Of a DNA stretch of 64,000 nucleotides, positions 48,930-60,355 are shown in pieces. A program made the position numbers and the translations under genes. The stretch's first letter is position 1; every line of letters starts with the position of its first letter. The stretch is from Petaurus breviceps papuanus. Taxonomy: Eukaryota; Chordata; Mammalia; Diprotodontia; Petauridae. The notes under the pieces were generated by a model that did no database searches, was not told the DNA's origin, and saw only the letters and a list, made by a program, of their open reading frames with translations. The stretch covers positions 24,403,544-24,467,543 of the forward strand of contig JAMXIF010000042.1 of the NCBI GenBank assembly GCA_028583685.1, read 5' to 3'.

Positions 48930-49190
48930 CTTATTCAAGAAAAGGGTTCTCCTTTGTTATGAAAGGAATCCCAGGCAAAAGACAAAGTTTCTGTTGATGA
49001 TCTCCAAATCCTCCTTTTGGCAAATGACATTGTAGAGCATAGATTTTTTTTAACTTGAGTCTTAAGGTCATTGAGCCTAACTGCCTACTTTTATAAATGA
49101 AAAAACTAAAGCCCAGAGAGATTAAGCAGAGCTGTGATTTGACCCCAAATTTACTGACTCCAAAACAATCATTCTGATATCCCCATGCTT
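48930..49190 (+). repeat. RTE-like reverse-transcriptase scrap and MIR remnant
   Basis: A frame at about 48990-49042 reads VDDLQILLLANDIVEH, resembling the (F)ADDIV catalytic region of an RTE reverse transcriptase. It is followed at 49040-49190 by an antisense MIR remnant ('gaaaaaactaaagcccagag'). Confidence 0.45.
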
Positions 49191-50379
49191 TTTGTTATTT
49201 TCATCAATACAAGATCACTTCCAAACTTAAAAGAATCTATAGCCATTTGGAAGAATTTCATCCATAGCAATGAAAATGAAAAGATTGCTAAAAGGGAACC
49301 AAACTGTGTAATTAAAAAACCAATATTAAAAATGCAAGCAATATTTAAAAAATACTAATAAAAACTCACTTAAAAAATCACAATATTGATCCCATAGAAC
49401 AGACACAAAGATAATTCTTATAGAATGTTTCATATATTGTAAAATTATCACTATTGGATATTTTGGCTTATTTTTTACCTCACAGGGTTGTTTTGAGGCT
49501 TAGATAGATGTAAAGCCCTTGACAAATCTTAAAAGTCTTGTGTAAATATACTTTTGGTTTTTGCTAATTCACACAGCACTTTGTTTTGCAATATATTGAT
49601 GCATGTACATAATTGTGTGTATGTCTTAACCTCCTGTTGAACAAGAAATTCCATGATAGCAGGGATCCTATTTAATCTAGATTATGGATCTCCCACAATT
49701 GGTAGCCCAAGAGTTCTACATATATAGGCACTGAATGTCAAGGATACATTCAGACTTGTGATATATAGCATTCTGAGAAATAGTTGACTTCCTCCGAAAG
49801 TTCCTAAATAAATGTAATATCTTTTTCTATAGTCTTTGTTTCAAGGAATGAATAGGTTGTATACTCAAAAAATTTTTGAGCTTCATCCATTTTATTATGG
49901 TCCTGAATTTAAAGTTTATGAAGAACATTTGGAACACAGGTAAAATGTTTCATATCTCTAACACTGCCTACCTAGGACACAGCTAAAAACTAGAAACTAG
50001 TGTTATGTGCCTCAATCAAAAAAAATCCAAAACAGACTCAAAAAACAAAACCTAGTTATTCTAACTTTGCTACCAAAGTATTCTAAAAAGAATTGGAGTA
50101 TCTAGTTTCTAAGGCCAGAGTAGATTCAAAGTAGAAGATTAAAAGAAGTGAATATTTCATAATAGCTAGTAGAATAAACACATTTCCAACAATAGTAGAA
50201 GAAGAAGAAAAACATAAGGTGCAGGCAAAATAATAGAAGTGAACAAAGACTCCTGAGACCTCATACTATAAGGTCAATAAACTCTATTCACTTGAGTAGA
50301 TTGAAAATATAATTATATTACAACATAATAGTTACTGATCCTCAAAATAATGACTGTATGCATTAAGAATTGGGAGAGA

Positions 50380-51105
50380 ACTTGAGATGCCATATAGTCC
50401 AACTCATACCTAAGAATCCTTCCTACAGCATCACTGACAAGAGATTGTCTGGCCTTTGTATGCTGTATTCAAATGAGGGTAAAAATCTACTACTTCCTAA
50501 GGTTCCCCTTGGTTACCTCTAGATGTTAGGAAATTTATACTTGTGTTCAGCATTCGTCCTCTTTTCTGTAATTTCCACATGTTTTCTTCTTTTTTTTGCC
50601 CTCTGGAGCTAAATAGAAAAAAATGTAAACCCTCTTTGACATGGAATGTTTAAAGACAGCTACTATTTTTTCCTTAAACATTTTCTTCTCCTAGCTAAAT
50701 ATCTCTATTTTCTTTAACCCATACTTGTATGGTATAATTTAAAGGTTTTTCCACATCTTACTCAGCCTTCTTCATATAATCTTCAATTAGTCAAGTCTCT
50801 TGAAATATATCTAGAATTTAATGCAGTACTCCAGATATTGTCTAGCTAGCACTAAAGAGAGACTAAGACCACCTTTGTTTCAGACATTACACAGTCTAGG
50901 ATTGCATTGGGGTTTTTTGTCTTGTCACTGTACTTTTGGAAATTTTTGTTCTATTCCATATGAACCAGGTTTCTTATAAGCTTGTCCTTTTTCCAGCCAA
51001 TTTTTTTTAAGCCTCTATGCAGGGCTTGATGTTTATTCTTGTAAAATTTAATCTTTTTTTGACCCTCCAGCTTCCTTTCTCTTAGGATCAGCTTCTTTGA
51101 AACTT
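50380..51105 (-). mobile_element. CR1/L3 LINE 3' region, antisense
   Basis: The order 'tttaaagacagctactattt', 'gcagtactccagatattgtc', 'gtctaggattgcattggggt' and 'tgtttattcttgtaaaattt' is the antisense CR1/L3 pattern. It is heavily decayed. Confidence 0.6.
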
Positions 51106-51109
51106 GTTA

Positions 51110-51424
51110 CTTTTTTGTTTTTGTTGTAGTTTTTTAGCCCCTCCAACAACAGTTACTTGCCCTTTTTTTAAACCAGGTTGATAGGCATGAGCTAGAAGCT
51201 CTGAGTTGTTTAACTTACATTTCTCTAATTATATGTGGTTTAAATAATTTTTTCATGTAGTTTTTGATCTCTTTGATTTCTTCCCTTGAAAATTGCCTGT
51301 TCCTATCATTTAAGCATTTATTGGGGAAATTTATTGGGCTCTTTACAAATTTGAATCTGTTCCTTATGTAGTATAGCTATGAAACCTTTGTCAGAAAATG
51401 TGTTTGTCTTTTAATACTCTAACC
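51110..51424 (-). mobile_element. L1 ORF2 end fragment, antisense
   Basis: The text 'cccctccaacaacagttact', 'aacttacatttctctaatta', 'gaaaattgcctgttcctatc' and 'gaaacctttgtcagaaaatg' is the antisense counterpart of the L1 section at 45850-46050. Confidence 0.65.
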
Positions 51425-51628
51425 CAGGGGCGGGGAACCTGCAGCCTTTGGCCTTCTAGATCCTGGGGGCGGGGGGAGGAGGGCAGCCTTTTGACAGAGT
51501 ACAGGTTTTACTAAGCAAATTCTGTTTTTAAAGGGATTTGTTCTGTGACGTTTGGATTCAATCAAAGGACTGTACTTGAGGGCCTAGAGGGCAACATGTG
51601 GCCTTGAGACCCACAGGTTCCCCACCTG
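51425..51628 (+). mobile_element. Palindromic hAT-type MITE, uninterrupted copy
   Basis: The ends 'caggggcggggaacctgcag' and 'aggttccccacctg' are inverted. The interior matches 2793-3128 without the SINE ('actaagcaaattctgttttt', 'gggatttgttctgtgacgtt', 'aaggactgtacttgagggcc'). Confidence 0.75.
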
Positions 51629-51672
51629 TGCTCTAGTCTAAGGGAAAAATGTAAACTTTAAAGAATTAAACC

Positions 51673-51829
51673 GGGGTGGCTAGGTGGTGCAGTGAATAGA
51701 GCACCAGCCCTAGAGTCAGGAGGACCTGAGTTCAAATGTGGCCTCAGACACTTAACACTTACTAGCCATGTGACCTTGGGCAAGTCACTTAACCCCAATT
51801 GCCCTGCCCTCCCCCCTCCAAAAAAAAAG
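51673..51829 (+). mobile_element. WSINE-type SINE
   Basis: It starts 'ggggtggctaggtggtgcag' and ends 'taaccccaattgccctgccc' plus C-rich and A-rich tails. 'ttaaacc' on both sides (51666-51672, 51830-51836) is a short target duplication. Confidence 0.92.
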
Positions 51830-51931
51830 TTAAACCATTCAGCTTCTCTGAAGACTTAATTATGTAGAACATTCCTAGTGGGTATCAGTTGTACAATACT
51901 GTGTGTATATACAATACATAGTGTGTATACA

Positions 51932-52031
51932 AGATGTTCCAAGAGTTTTTGCATAGTTTAAACTTTAATAGTCTAAACCTCTATTCAGTTTCAGCTATTG
52001 GAGTCTAAAACTGCACTAAGACTTTTGGGGT
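51932..52031. mobile_element. Palindromic mariner-like MITE, second copy
   Basis: It shares 'actgcactaagac' and 'ttttgcatagtttaaacttt' arms with the element at 7359-7460. The ends 'agatgttccaagag' and 'acttttggggtatg' are imperfectly inverted. Confidence 0.5.
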
Positions 52032-52974
52032 ATGTTGTATAACAAATATGTATATCTAAAAAATAACTCACATTCTAATAGTGCTTTTCTCATAACCCAA
52101 GAGGTAGGTAGTTCAAGCTTCATTATCTATTTTATAGTCAAAGGAAATATGCTTTTAGAGGCTGTGGCTTCAGTAGTCATACTATTAGCTAAGTGTCAAA
52201 GCAAACAGGCTTTTTCTGACTCCATGTTTAGTACTCTATTGTACTATTTCAATGTAATTATAAGGACACGTTTAACATTAAGTATTTTTAATGTACAGTC
52301 ATTTAAATTCAGTTGTTAAATGTAGAAATCTTATTTACTGTCATGACAGAATATGCATTTAAGTGCTTTCTTGTAGTGATCACATAGATACTGAAATGGT
52401 GCCCATAACCTAAGTTTTTAATTTTTTTAACATTATAAACTTAATATAAGCTCATATCTTTCTAAGAAAAATGTATTTTTTATAACTCACTAATTTTAAC
52501 ATGATGAATAGTCTTAAAATTTCTCTTTGTTAAAAGGGGCTCATTATTTTAGTGATCCATGTAATAGTTGAGCAGTTTTTCCATTTCATAATCTGGATCT
52601 TTTTCATTAGATCAGGAAAGTGTTTAAAACACTGAAATTTTATTTGCATAAAGCAAAATGTGGGAGTGGTATGTCAACTATATTATAATTATGTTATAAT
52701 ACAAAGTCTTCAGTTTTAATCTTAATATGCTTCTGGTAACGATATCATAAATTATATCATTATAAAATAGATTGTTTTCCAGTAGAAACTATATTATAAT
52801 GGGGAGGGAAGAGATGTTTGTGTTTTGACTTGAAGGATTCATATCAAATGACTAATGTAGTCAACAGTATAAAAAGGAAAGATGAAACAATTTTAAACTT
52901 TGAACAATTCAAAGTAGTAGAATTATATAGTAAGTACTACAAAATGGATGTGATAAAATATATTGTAGGAAGTC

Positions 52975-53242
52975 AGGAAACAAATATTGATTAGTGATAT
53001 ACTATGTGCTAGGTACCGAGCTGAGCACTTTAATGAATGTTCTCTTATTTGATCCTCACAACAGCACTAGGAAATGGGTGCTGTTACTCTCCTTATCTTA
53101 CAATTGAGGAAACTGAGGCAGACAAAAAATAAATTTCTTGGCCAGGATCACACTTAAAGAGTCTAAGGCCATATTTTAATTGAGGTCTTCCTGAGTCCAG
53201 GACCAGTGCTATTACTCATTGTGCCACCTAGGTGCTACTATA
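52975..53242 (-). mobile_element. Full-length MIR/CORE-SINE, antisense
   Basis: It runs from 'atactatgtgctaggtaccg' through 'cttatttgatcctcacaaca', 'attgaggaaactgaggcaga' and 'gaggtcttcctgagtccagg' to 'gtgccacctaggtgc', the complete antisense order. Confidence 0.75.
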
Positions 53243-53413
53243 TTGTGGGCTTCAATAAAAATAACATATGTACCACATATAGAAAGTAGAACTTAGCTGT
53301 TTTAGATTTGGACTCATCTAAGACAATTCTTCAGTAATTTTGACCGCTTTCTTAGAATTTAGAAGGAAAGATTTAGTAGGCTAAATTAAAGATTGCCCAT
53401 ATATCTTTTTCTT

Positions 53414-53695
53414 TTTTATTTTTTTTTTAAAGCAGTCGGGGTTAAGTAACTTGCTCAAGGTTACACGGCCAGTTATTTTTGTGTGGGTGCCGTGTATCTG
53501 AGGCCAGAACCGATCCCAGGTCTCCTGACGCTGGGGCCGGCACTCTTACTCAATGCGCCTCCTGGCCGCCCCTAAGTAATTGGGGTTAAGTAACTTGCTC
53601 AAGGTTACATGGCCAGTTATTTTGTGTGGGTGTTAAGTGTCTGAGGCCAGAACTGAACCCAGGTCTCCTTACTCTGGGGCCAGCGCTCTTACTCA
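53414..53695 (-). mobile_element. Second dimeric WSINE-type SINE
   Basis: Two head-to-tail monomers (split near 53574) lie between exact 16-bp duplications 'catatatctttttctt' at 53398-53413 and 53696-53711. The outer monomer lacks its usual final 'ctacctggccgcccc', so the unit is truncated at that side. As at 18967-19282, nothing separates the monomers, so they arrived together. Confidence 0.88.
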
Positions 53696-54376
53696 CATAT
53701 ATCTTTTTCTTAAAAAAAAAAATTTCAAAATCATTCCATAGATATTTGAACTGTATTTAGCGTTGATTTCTTTCTTCTTTTCTTTCTTTGTCCTTTCTTC
53801 TAACAAATAAATATAATCATAGTATCTAAGAGGATATGTTAAGGACTTTAAAATGTGAAGGTTTAGAAAGATTTTCTCAAATACTGTATTCTTATTCATC
53901 TACTCTTTATAATTTTCCCCTGCCCCCTACATTTCTTACTCTAAACACAACTCTCACCAAAAACCAACTTCATCAAAAATACATGGTGCATCAGAACCTG
54001 CTTTCAATACACAAGTAAGTTAGGAAAGAATAGCTGAAGATTGATTTTATGTAGTTAATTAAAATCAAATTACCAATTAACTGATATATGTATAAAGTAT
54101 GCTTATTTTGCTTTTGTCCAGTTCACCATACTAATTGTCTCAGAATTTTATAGTACCAGCTTGTAGAACTTTCTTTTTATTCTTCCTCTTGCTTCTGAAT
54201 CACTGCCTACCTCCAACAGTTAGTTCTGTGCTGATGAAGCCATTAAATGATAGGTAAAAGCAAAACGTAGAAATAGATGAGTGATACAGTATTGAATAAA
54301 TATAGAGATAAAAAGTGAAACATAAAATGCCTACATTTTAAAATTTTATTCATTCTTTTTTTCTGAAAAATTATAG

Positions 54377-54470
54377 GGGATGGAGTATTAGATCTCTCTA
54401 CAAAGAAAACCAGCACAAGATCCGAAGAGTCCTCAACATGTGATCCATCTTCTGAAAATTCTATGTCTGG
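54377..54470 (+). CDS. LCORL: LCORL coding exon with second CtBP-type motif; alternative splice hub
   Basis: This 94-bp exon follows 'ttatag' and ends before 'gtaag'. With the Gly codon split across the previous junction it reads [20 protein letters not shown], then [11 protein letters not shown], ending in two bases of a Gly codon. VLDLST (54385-54402) is a second PxDLS-like motif and is conserved in LCOR as GVLDLSTKK. The exon ends in phase 2 and can join two different acceptors in frame: 55826 (GG+G, then RLHRD) for the short form, or 62397 (GG+T, then STLDAKSEE) for the long form. It is therefore the branch point between the isoforms. The role of the motif is inferred from LCOR. Confidence 0.95.
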
Positions 54471-55825
54471 GTAAGCCACACCTAGGAAATAATTATTAGT
54501 TGATGCAAAAATACATACTGGAAGACAGAGTTTTATGATATATTGAGCATACTTATACACATTATACATCGTTTTTCTTCAGAATTTTTACCACTCATAA
54601 ATGTCTATATCACACCTTTCATTTGTCTTTTTCTTTCTTTCTTTCTTTTTTTTTTTACTCTTTCTGTTAAAGAAAAGTTATCAGAACAATCACCAAACTT
54701 TAGTTCATGTTGCTAAAATGCGAGTTTAATCACAGAATGCAAACTAAGAAGCAGGACTGCAAAAGATAATTTCAGTTACTTCAAGAATTTATTTAGGAAA
54801 CATTTTGAGCAGACCATTTAACTTCAATACTTAAATTTTTAAAATAACATGAACAAGTTTTAAAAGTGCTGTATTTAATAATTCTTAATGAAAAAAATAA
54901 CTCATAGTATTGATTTTTATTCTTCCTTAGGTATGTGGTGGTGGCAAAACTGCTTGGTATATATACTCAGCAGTGACCATAAAAAGTTATTTTATGTATT
55001 GAAAGCTACCATTAAATTAATTCAGATAAATAACCATTAATGAAATGCTGTTCTATTAGATATTGTTATAATTCGTGTATCTTCTCATTTTATTAGCTAT
55101 GGCAGGACCCTTTTATCACCTATACATATTAGAGAATAATTTGTTCCACCTAAGAATATCAGGCATTTTTGAGTCATAAGATGCATTAAACCTTTTGTAT
55201 GAATTTGAAGTTTTACAATGATACATTAGTTAGAAGAAAAATAAATAGATATTAAAAATATCTAAAACTGGGTTTTATTATCCAAGTATATGGTTATGGT
55301 TAAGTATAGAATTTTTTAAGTTTTTAGATATAGAAAACTTAGTCTTGTGGAAGTGTGGGATGTTTGTGTTTGGTAATGTTCCTATAAATTTCCTATAAAG
55401 GGGTTGACTCTTTTATTACTTGTTTAGCGGTAACGTCACGTTTCTACTAACAAAAGCTCCTTTAGGATTTGGGTATTTTTAATAATGGAACACTAATTGT
55501 ATAAATTATTATCAGTGTTGCTCTGCAAGCATCTATCAGAGGGAATAGCAACAACATGAGAATATTATGTATTTACTGAGTTAGGACTTTAAGTTCTTGG
55601 AAGGTCTGCCCGTAGAGACCGCTGTATGATTGACACATTGTCCTACCAGGACTATAGCATTTGTTATGATAAGGAGTAACTACCACGTCTCAAAGACTTT
55701 AAAGTGTCAGAAGCAGTGATGTTACCTAAGCAAGGAGTATAATAAAGGAGTGGACCCTCCCCTTCCATAGCTGTGTGAGAGTCTCTCATGCATCAGTTTA
55801 CCATCGTTTCATTCCATCCATCCAG
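54471..55825 (+). other. LCORL: LCORL intron before the short-form terminal exon
   Basis: A 1355-bp intron with donor 'gtaag' and acceptor 'attccatccatccag'. It is AT-rich, with a pyrimidine-rich run near 54628-54650. I recognise no transposon or gene in it. Confidence 0.85.
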
Positions 55826-56858
55826 GAGACTACACAGAGACAGAGAGGACTATGTGGAAAGAAGTGCTGAGTTTGCAGATGGTTTGCTCTCAAAAGCTTT
55901 GAAAGACATTCAGTCTGGAGCATTGGACATAAATAAAGCAGGCATACTTTATGGCATACCTCAAAAAACTTTACTTCTCCACTTAGAAGCCTTACCAGCA
56001 GGAAAGCCTGCATCTTTTAAAAACAAAACTCGAGATTTCAATGATAGTTACTCATATAAAGACAGTAAAGAAACTTGTGCAGTGCTGCAAAAAGTAGCCT
56101 TATGGGCAAGAGCTCAAGCAGAGCGCACAGAAAAAAGTAAACTCAATCTACTTGAAACCTCAGAATTAAAATTCCCAACAGCTTCCAGTTACCTCCACCA
56201 GTTAACTCTACAGAGAATGGTCACTCAATTTAAAGAAAAAAATGAAAGCCTTCAGTATGAAACTTCAAGTCCTACTGTACAGTTAAAAATTCCTCAGCTA
56301 CGAGTAAGTTCTGTTTCAAAACCACAACCTGATGGTTCTGGTCTTCTGGATGTTATGTATCAAGTTTCCAAAACCTCTTCAGTCTTAGAAGGATCAGCTC
56401 TTCAAAAACTGAAAAATATACTCCCTAAACAGAACAAAATAGAATGTTCTGGGCCTGTAACTCACTCAAATGTTGACTCTTACTTTCTACATGGGGACCT
56501 CTCTCCTTTGTGTCTTAATTCTAAAAATGGAACAGTTGATGGAAACTCTGAAAATACAGAAGATGGATTGGATCGCAAAGATAATAAGCAGCCTAGGAAA
56601 AAACGTGGCCGCTATCGGCAGTATGATCATGAAATAATGGAAGAGGCTATTGCAATGGTAATGAGTGGAAAAATGAGTGTTTCCAAAGCACAAGGAATTT
56701 ATGGGGTACCTCACAGCACTTTAGAATACAAGGTAAAAGAAAGATCTGGAACACTGAAGACTCCGCCGAAGAAGAAACTCCGATTACCGGACACTGGGTT
56801 ATTTAATATGACAGATTCAGGGACTGGCAGCTGCAAAAATAGCAGCAAGCCTGTGTAG
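55826..56858 (+). CDS. LCORL: LCORL short-form terminal exon (pipsqueak HTH domain)
   Basis: From the acceptor at 55825/55826 the frame encodes 343 residues and a TAG stop at 56856-56858. It starts [20 protein letters not shown] and ends NSSKPV, the C-terminus I recall for human LCORL. Near the start, [19 protein letters not shown] and [20 protein letters not shown] look like a first pipsqueak-like helix-turn-helix. Near the end (about 56590-56745) comes basic [11 protein letters not shown], a likely nuclear localisation signal, then [20 protein letters not shown] and [18 protein letters not shown], a second psq-type DNA-binding domain shared with LCOR. The product is a nuclear DNA-binding cofactor. 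The ATG at 55788 opens the same frame but lies upstream of the acceptor and is not the protein start. No frameshift or stop interrupts it. Confidence 0.97.
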
Positions 56859-59800
56859 ATTACTTGTTAGCAAAATGATGTGTGTGGATGTGTGTGTGTG
56901 TGCATGTGTGTGTGCACACAGGGGTGTGTGTGTGTGTGTGTGTGTTTGTATACACGTGTGGGAATTACATATGCTCACTTTGACAGGAGACATGAAATTT
57001 TACAGTTCAAAAACCACATACATGCCTTTTTGAAAAAAAAGTTTTATTCAGGGTTTTCACTGTGGACAGAATTATAGAGTTCCTCACTTAATTCTGATAG
57101 TTTCTATTTAATCCTTGTATAAATAGGTAAAAAAAAAATTCAGGTTTTCTTTAGTAGTCAATAGCATAAAACGTTGTGGGAAAACGAGTAAATGTCATGT
57201 GAAGCATTATTTTTATTGGTGAAGGACCACCCCAGCCATTCAGTTAAACCATCTTATTATGGAAATAAATGATTAATGGTTTATAAACATTTTACGTAAC
57301 AATATTTACAGTTATTATAAGCACCTCAAGTAAATCAAAGGAAATTTTTTAAAAAGAAAAAAACTTCTATCCATACAAGGAAAAATGGATGCATGCAGTA
57401 TTAGTACACTACAGTACATTCTGTAGAACACAAAATACATTTAAAGCATCCACTAAAAATATAAAAGAAAACTTAAATGTATGTTTTAATAGGCAAAACA
57501 GGACATTTATAATTTACTGTTGGTTTAGCAAGAAATTGGGGTTTACAAAATATATACTTAAAAGAACTGACAAATACAGTTAACCCCAAGAAGTTCGAGA
57601 ATCCTTTTAATATAAGATGGAATACTAAGGACATATAATAATTTAATTATTAAAATGACTTAATTTTCTTTTTAGTTTGAAAAATAAGCTAACTTGTAAG
57701 GTTAGAGAAGAAAGGTTGAATGCAACTTAGAGCATGTTTATAATGTGCAGAGAAGTTTGAGAATGGTAATTTTTGGTTTAAACGTGCTGGTTAGTTGATG
57801 TTATGACTACTTTTAAATTTAATTTAAGGATTGTGTCACACTCCTACTATTGAAAAAACCTCACTGTAACTTTAAATGTATTTGCTGCTGTGACATTTCA
57901 AAACATTTTCAGTTTATCAAAATGAATAACAGATTTTCATTTTGGTGGGCGATACATTTTCATTTTGCTAATAACCAAATTTGCAGTTTGTTCAGGGTCT
58001 TGAATAGAATTACAGATATTAAACACTGAAGCTGTTTTGAACTTTCATTAATGTAAACTCCTAATTAATTGGGTAGTTAGAAGTTGGGTAGTACATTTTA
58101 CCTTTTATTAGATACTAGGAGAGACCAGTTACCTTCATATAGCAGTTTTTTTTTTTTTTAAGTATCCATGTTGGATTTTAAAGGAATATGCAGTTTGGGT
58201 AATGTGTTATAAAAGCAAATCCCTGCATGAAAAGAGTAGAGATTTTCTTATATAACTTCAGTCCTGAACTAATGTCCTTTTTCTGTGTTAAGATTCAGGT
58301 TTAGATGACTTTTCTAATACAGTTTTCCTAAGTCCAAAAGCAGGGCTTTTAAGTGACTTTTAAAGAAATGTACCTACTCAAATACTTGGATTTTTACACT
58401 TGTGTTTGTGAAGGTTAATGCTCACATGTATAGTAATACTTGAGTATTCAGTCATTAACCTTAAAAACTGCTCCTATATTTTAAAGTAACAAATGAGAAA
58501 ATAAATGGCACAACCAAGTTGTTAGTTCTTTGGTCTCTTAGGTCTATATTGAACCCTCTTCAACTATTGTTACCTATAGAATAGGTAATAGGATATGAAT
58601 CCTTACATACTTTTTTTTTAAAGGAAATGCTATACCTAATAGATTACAAAACAGCAGATGTCAGGGTCATCTTTCTTTTTAAAGAATTAAGCCATATTTT
58701 GTGAGGGCCAGAACGATGAGCGATTATTTAATATATCCCCTCCCATTGCAAAAACAAGTTGAAAGTAAAATAAAAGTTTCAATTTTGTGACCTCTTTATA
58801 TAGAATTTTACTTGCAAAACTTTGGGGACTTGAATGCGTTGCCTAATATTTATATTGTACTGACCTTTTTTATTCCTCACACTATATTTACATTAAATAA
58901 ATTGATTGAGAAGTTTATAGTAAAGGGAAGAGATGCAGTACACTTTTTATATCATTTAAAAGATGACCTGACCAAAAATTGACAGGATTCATAAAATCAG
59001 GGATCATTTTACTATTGACTTCACAGTGATCAGTAGTTTTATAGGTAATATTATAGTTAATTTGCAGCATTTTAGTACTTGCATTATTTATTTTTGGTCA
59101 GATATAGTATATTAAAATATTTTTTGATAGTCTATAGATAATGATCAACCCATAACCGTTTTAAAAGAAGCAAAATGTGTTTGTTTCTGATTATTGGGCT
59201 AACCTCTGATTTTACAAACAAGGAAAGGCAGGGAAATTTATGGGTTCCCCTTCTCCCCAGTGTATTCCATTAAAATGTTCTTTATGTTATATGTTTGAAC
59301 TACTTTATAATTCAGTTACCAGTCACTACTTATTAATTGACAATTTTCTGAAAAATCCAGTTTCAGCAGACCTTTAAATGAAGGTGAAAGCAACCTCTGT
59401 GTGCTTTCTACTTATTTGAATGTTTCTCAAGTATTTTATATTAAAAAGAAAAAAAAAACAAAAACAAAAAACAGTGCCTCTGTTTTTAGAACTACTGCTC
59501 AGTAAAGTTGTTTAAACCATTTCTGGTAGCTAATGACAATTTTATATTAAATTGTATACTAACTTTAGTGAGACTGATTTTTTTAGTTGTTTACAGTACA
59601 AATACTTGTATTTGTTTTTTAATTGCAGTATTTCCATTGTCGCAGTAATTAGTAAAACTCTGTGGCTGCCTTGATTTTGACAGATTTTGTTAATATAAAC
59701 TGATTTTTAGGCAATTAGTTATATTTATGCATAAATCAATTGCACTATAATTCATGAATTATTTATTACAATATTTTCTAATGAATTCCATGTATCTGTC

Positions 59801-60136
59801 TTGTGTTGTAAATGTACTGTAATTCTGTTCCTTCTTTGTGTTGTTATATACCTAAATCTGATTGTATGAATTTTAATTGTTCAGTTAACGTGTTTCTAGG
59901 TTGTAATTTGTAGTAAAGCACTTCAATGCTTTTGCACATAAATTTACAACACTGGTGTGTGATTGATTTGCTCATTCAGTAAAAAAGAAGAGAAAAAATG
60001 ACTACATTGTTGTATTTGACTCACTTCTAGGGAACAGTTTTACTAAAGCTAATAAAAATAAGTTTTCTTACTAGAACTACTTCAACAAGAACTTAACTAC
60101 TTGTAGTATACAGAATAAATAGTAACAGTAAATAAA
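56859..60136 (+). other. LCORL: Probable 3' UTR of the short LCORL form
   Basis: Downstream of the stop, AT-rich DNA continues without repeats I recognise, except a (TG)n run. Candidate polyadenylation signals AATAAA lie at 58894-58899 (approximately), 60051-60056 and 60131-60136. Which is used cannot be told from sequence. The end is therefore a guess. Confidence 0.55.
56878..56950 (+). repeat. (TG)n microsatellite just after the stop codon
   Basis: Interrupted TG repeats start 20 bases after the stop and end near 'gtgtgtgtttgtatac'. They lie in the 3' UTR of the short form. A 65-residue frame through it is repeat-derived. Confidence 0.9.
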
Positions 60137-60321
60137 GATTATTAAGTGTTTTCGTTGATAACTGAAAAATATTCAAGTAAAAATTCATGTACCAAAAGAA
60201 TCCCCCCCCCCAAAAAAAAAAGCTAAAAGAGAAGAAGTTTGTATGGGAAAAATATTTGATAATATTTCACATCATCATTTAAGAATAAATTCTTTCTTTT
60301 AGGTTTTCATGTTTCTCAAAT

Positions 60322-60355
60322 TAGTTTCTTTGATATGCCAATATCAAAGAAACTA
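60322..60355. repeat. 15-bp perfect hairpin with a 4-base loop
   Basis: 'tagtttctttgatat' (60322-60336) and 'atatcaaagaaacta' (60341-60355) are exactly complementary around the loop 'gcca'. It is not followed by a T-run typical of a terminator and lies beyond the candidate poly(A) sites of the short form. Confidence 0.9.

Larger units (their letters stand above)
32204..54376 (+). other. LCORL: LCORL intron (22.2 kb), repeat-rich
   Basis: The intron extends from 'gtaag' after 32203 to 'ttatag' before 54377. Repeats in it are listed separately. Stretches over 300 bases where I see nothing recognisable are 32204-32764, 33356-34059, 34396-35474, 36801-37620, 39406-41460 apart from weak similarity between 40300-40370 and 27115-27170, 43561-44689, 46661-47170, 47501-48930 apart from a possible LINE tail at 48280-48530, 49191-50379, 52032-52974 and 53712-54376. 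Confidence 0.85.

Noticed and set aside
39255-51829. tRNA genes suggested by the A-box/B-box-like heads of the SINEs
   Set aside because: The units at 39255, 41461 and 51673 are near-identical interspersed SINEs with tails and target duplications, and no cloverleaf is intact.
55788-55825. ATG at 55788 as the start of a 356-residue protein
   Set aside because: The first 12 codons are intronic. The acceptor at 55825/55826 joins the frame exactly to the 54470 donor and reproduces the known LCORL order, so the ATG is upstream of the exon.
56880-57077. 65-codon frame with CVCVC repeats
   Set aside because: It translates the TG microsatellite in the 3' UTR.
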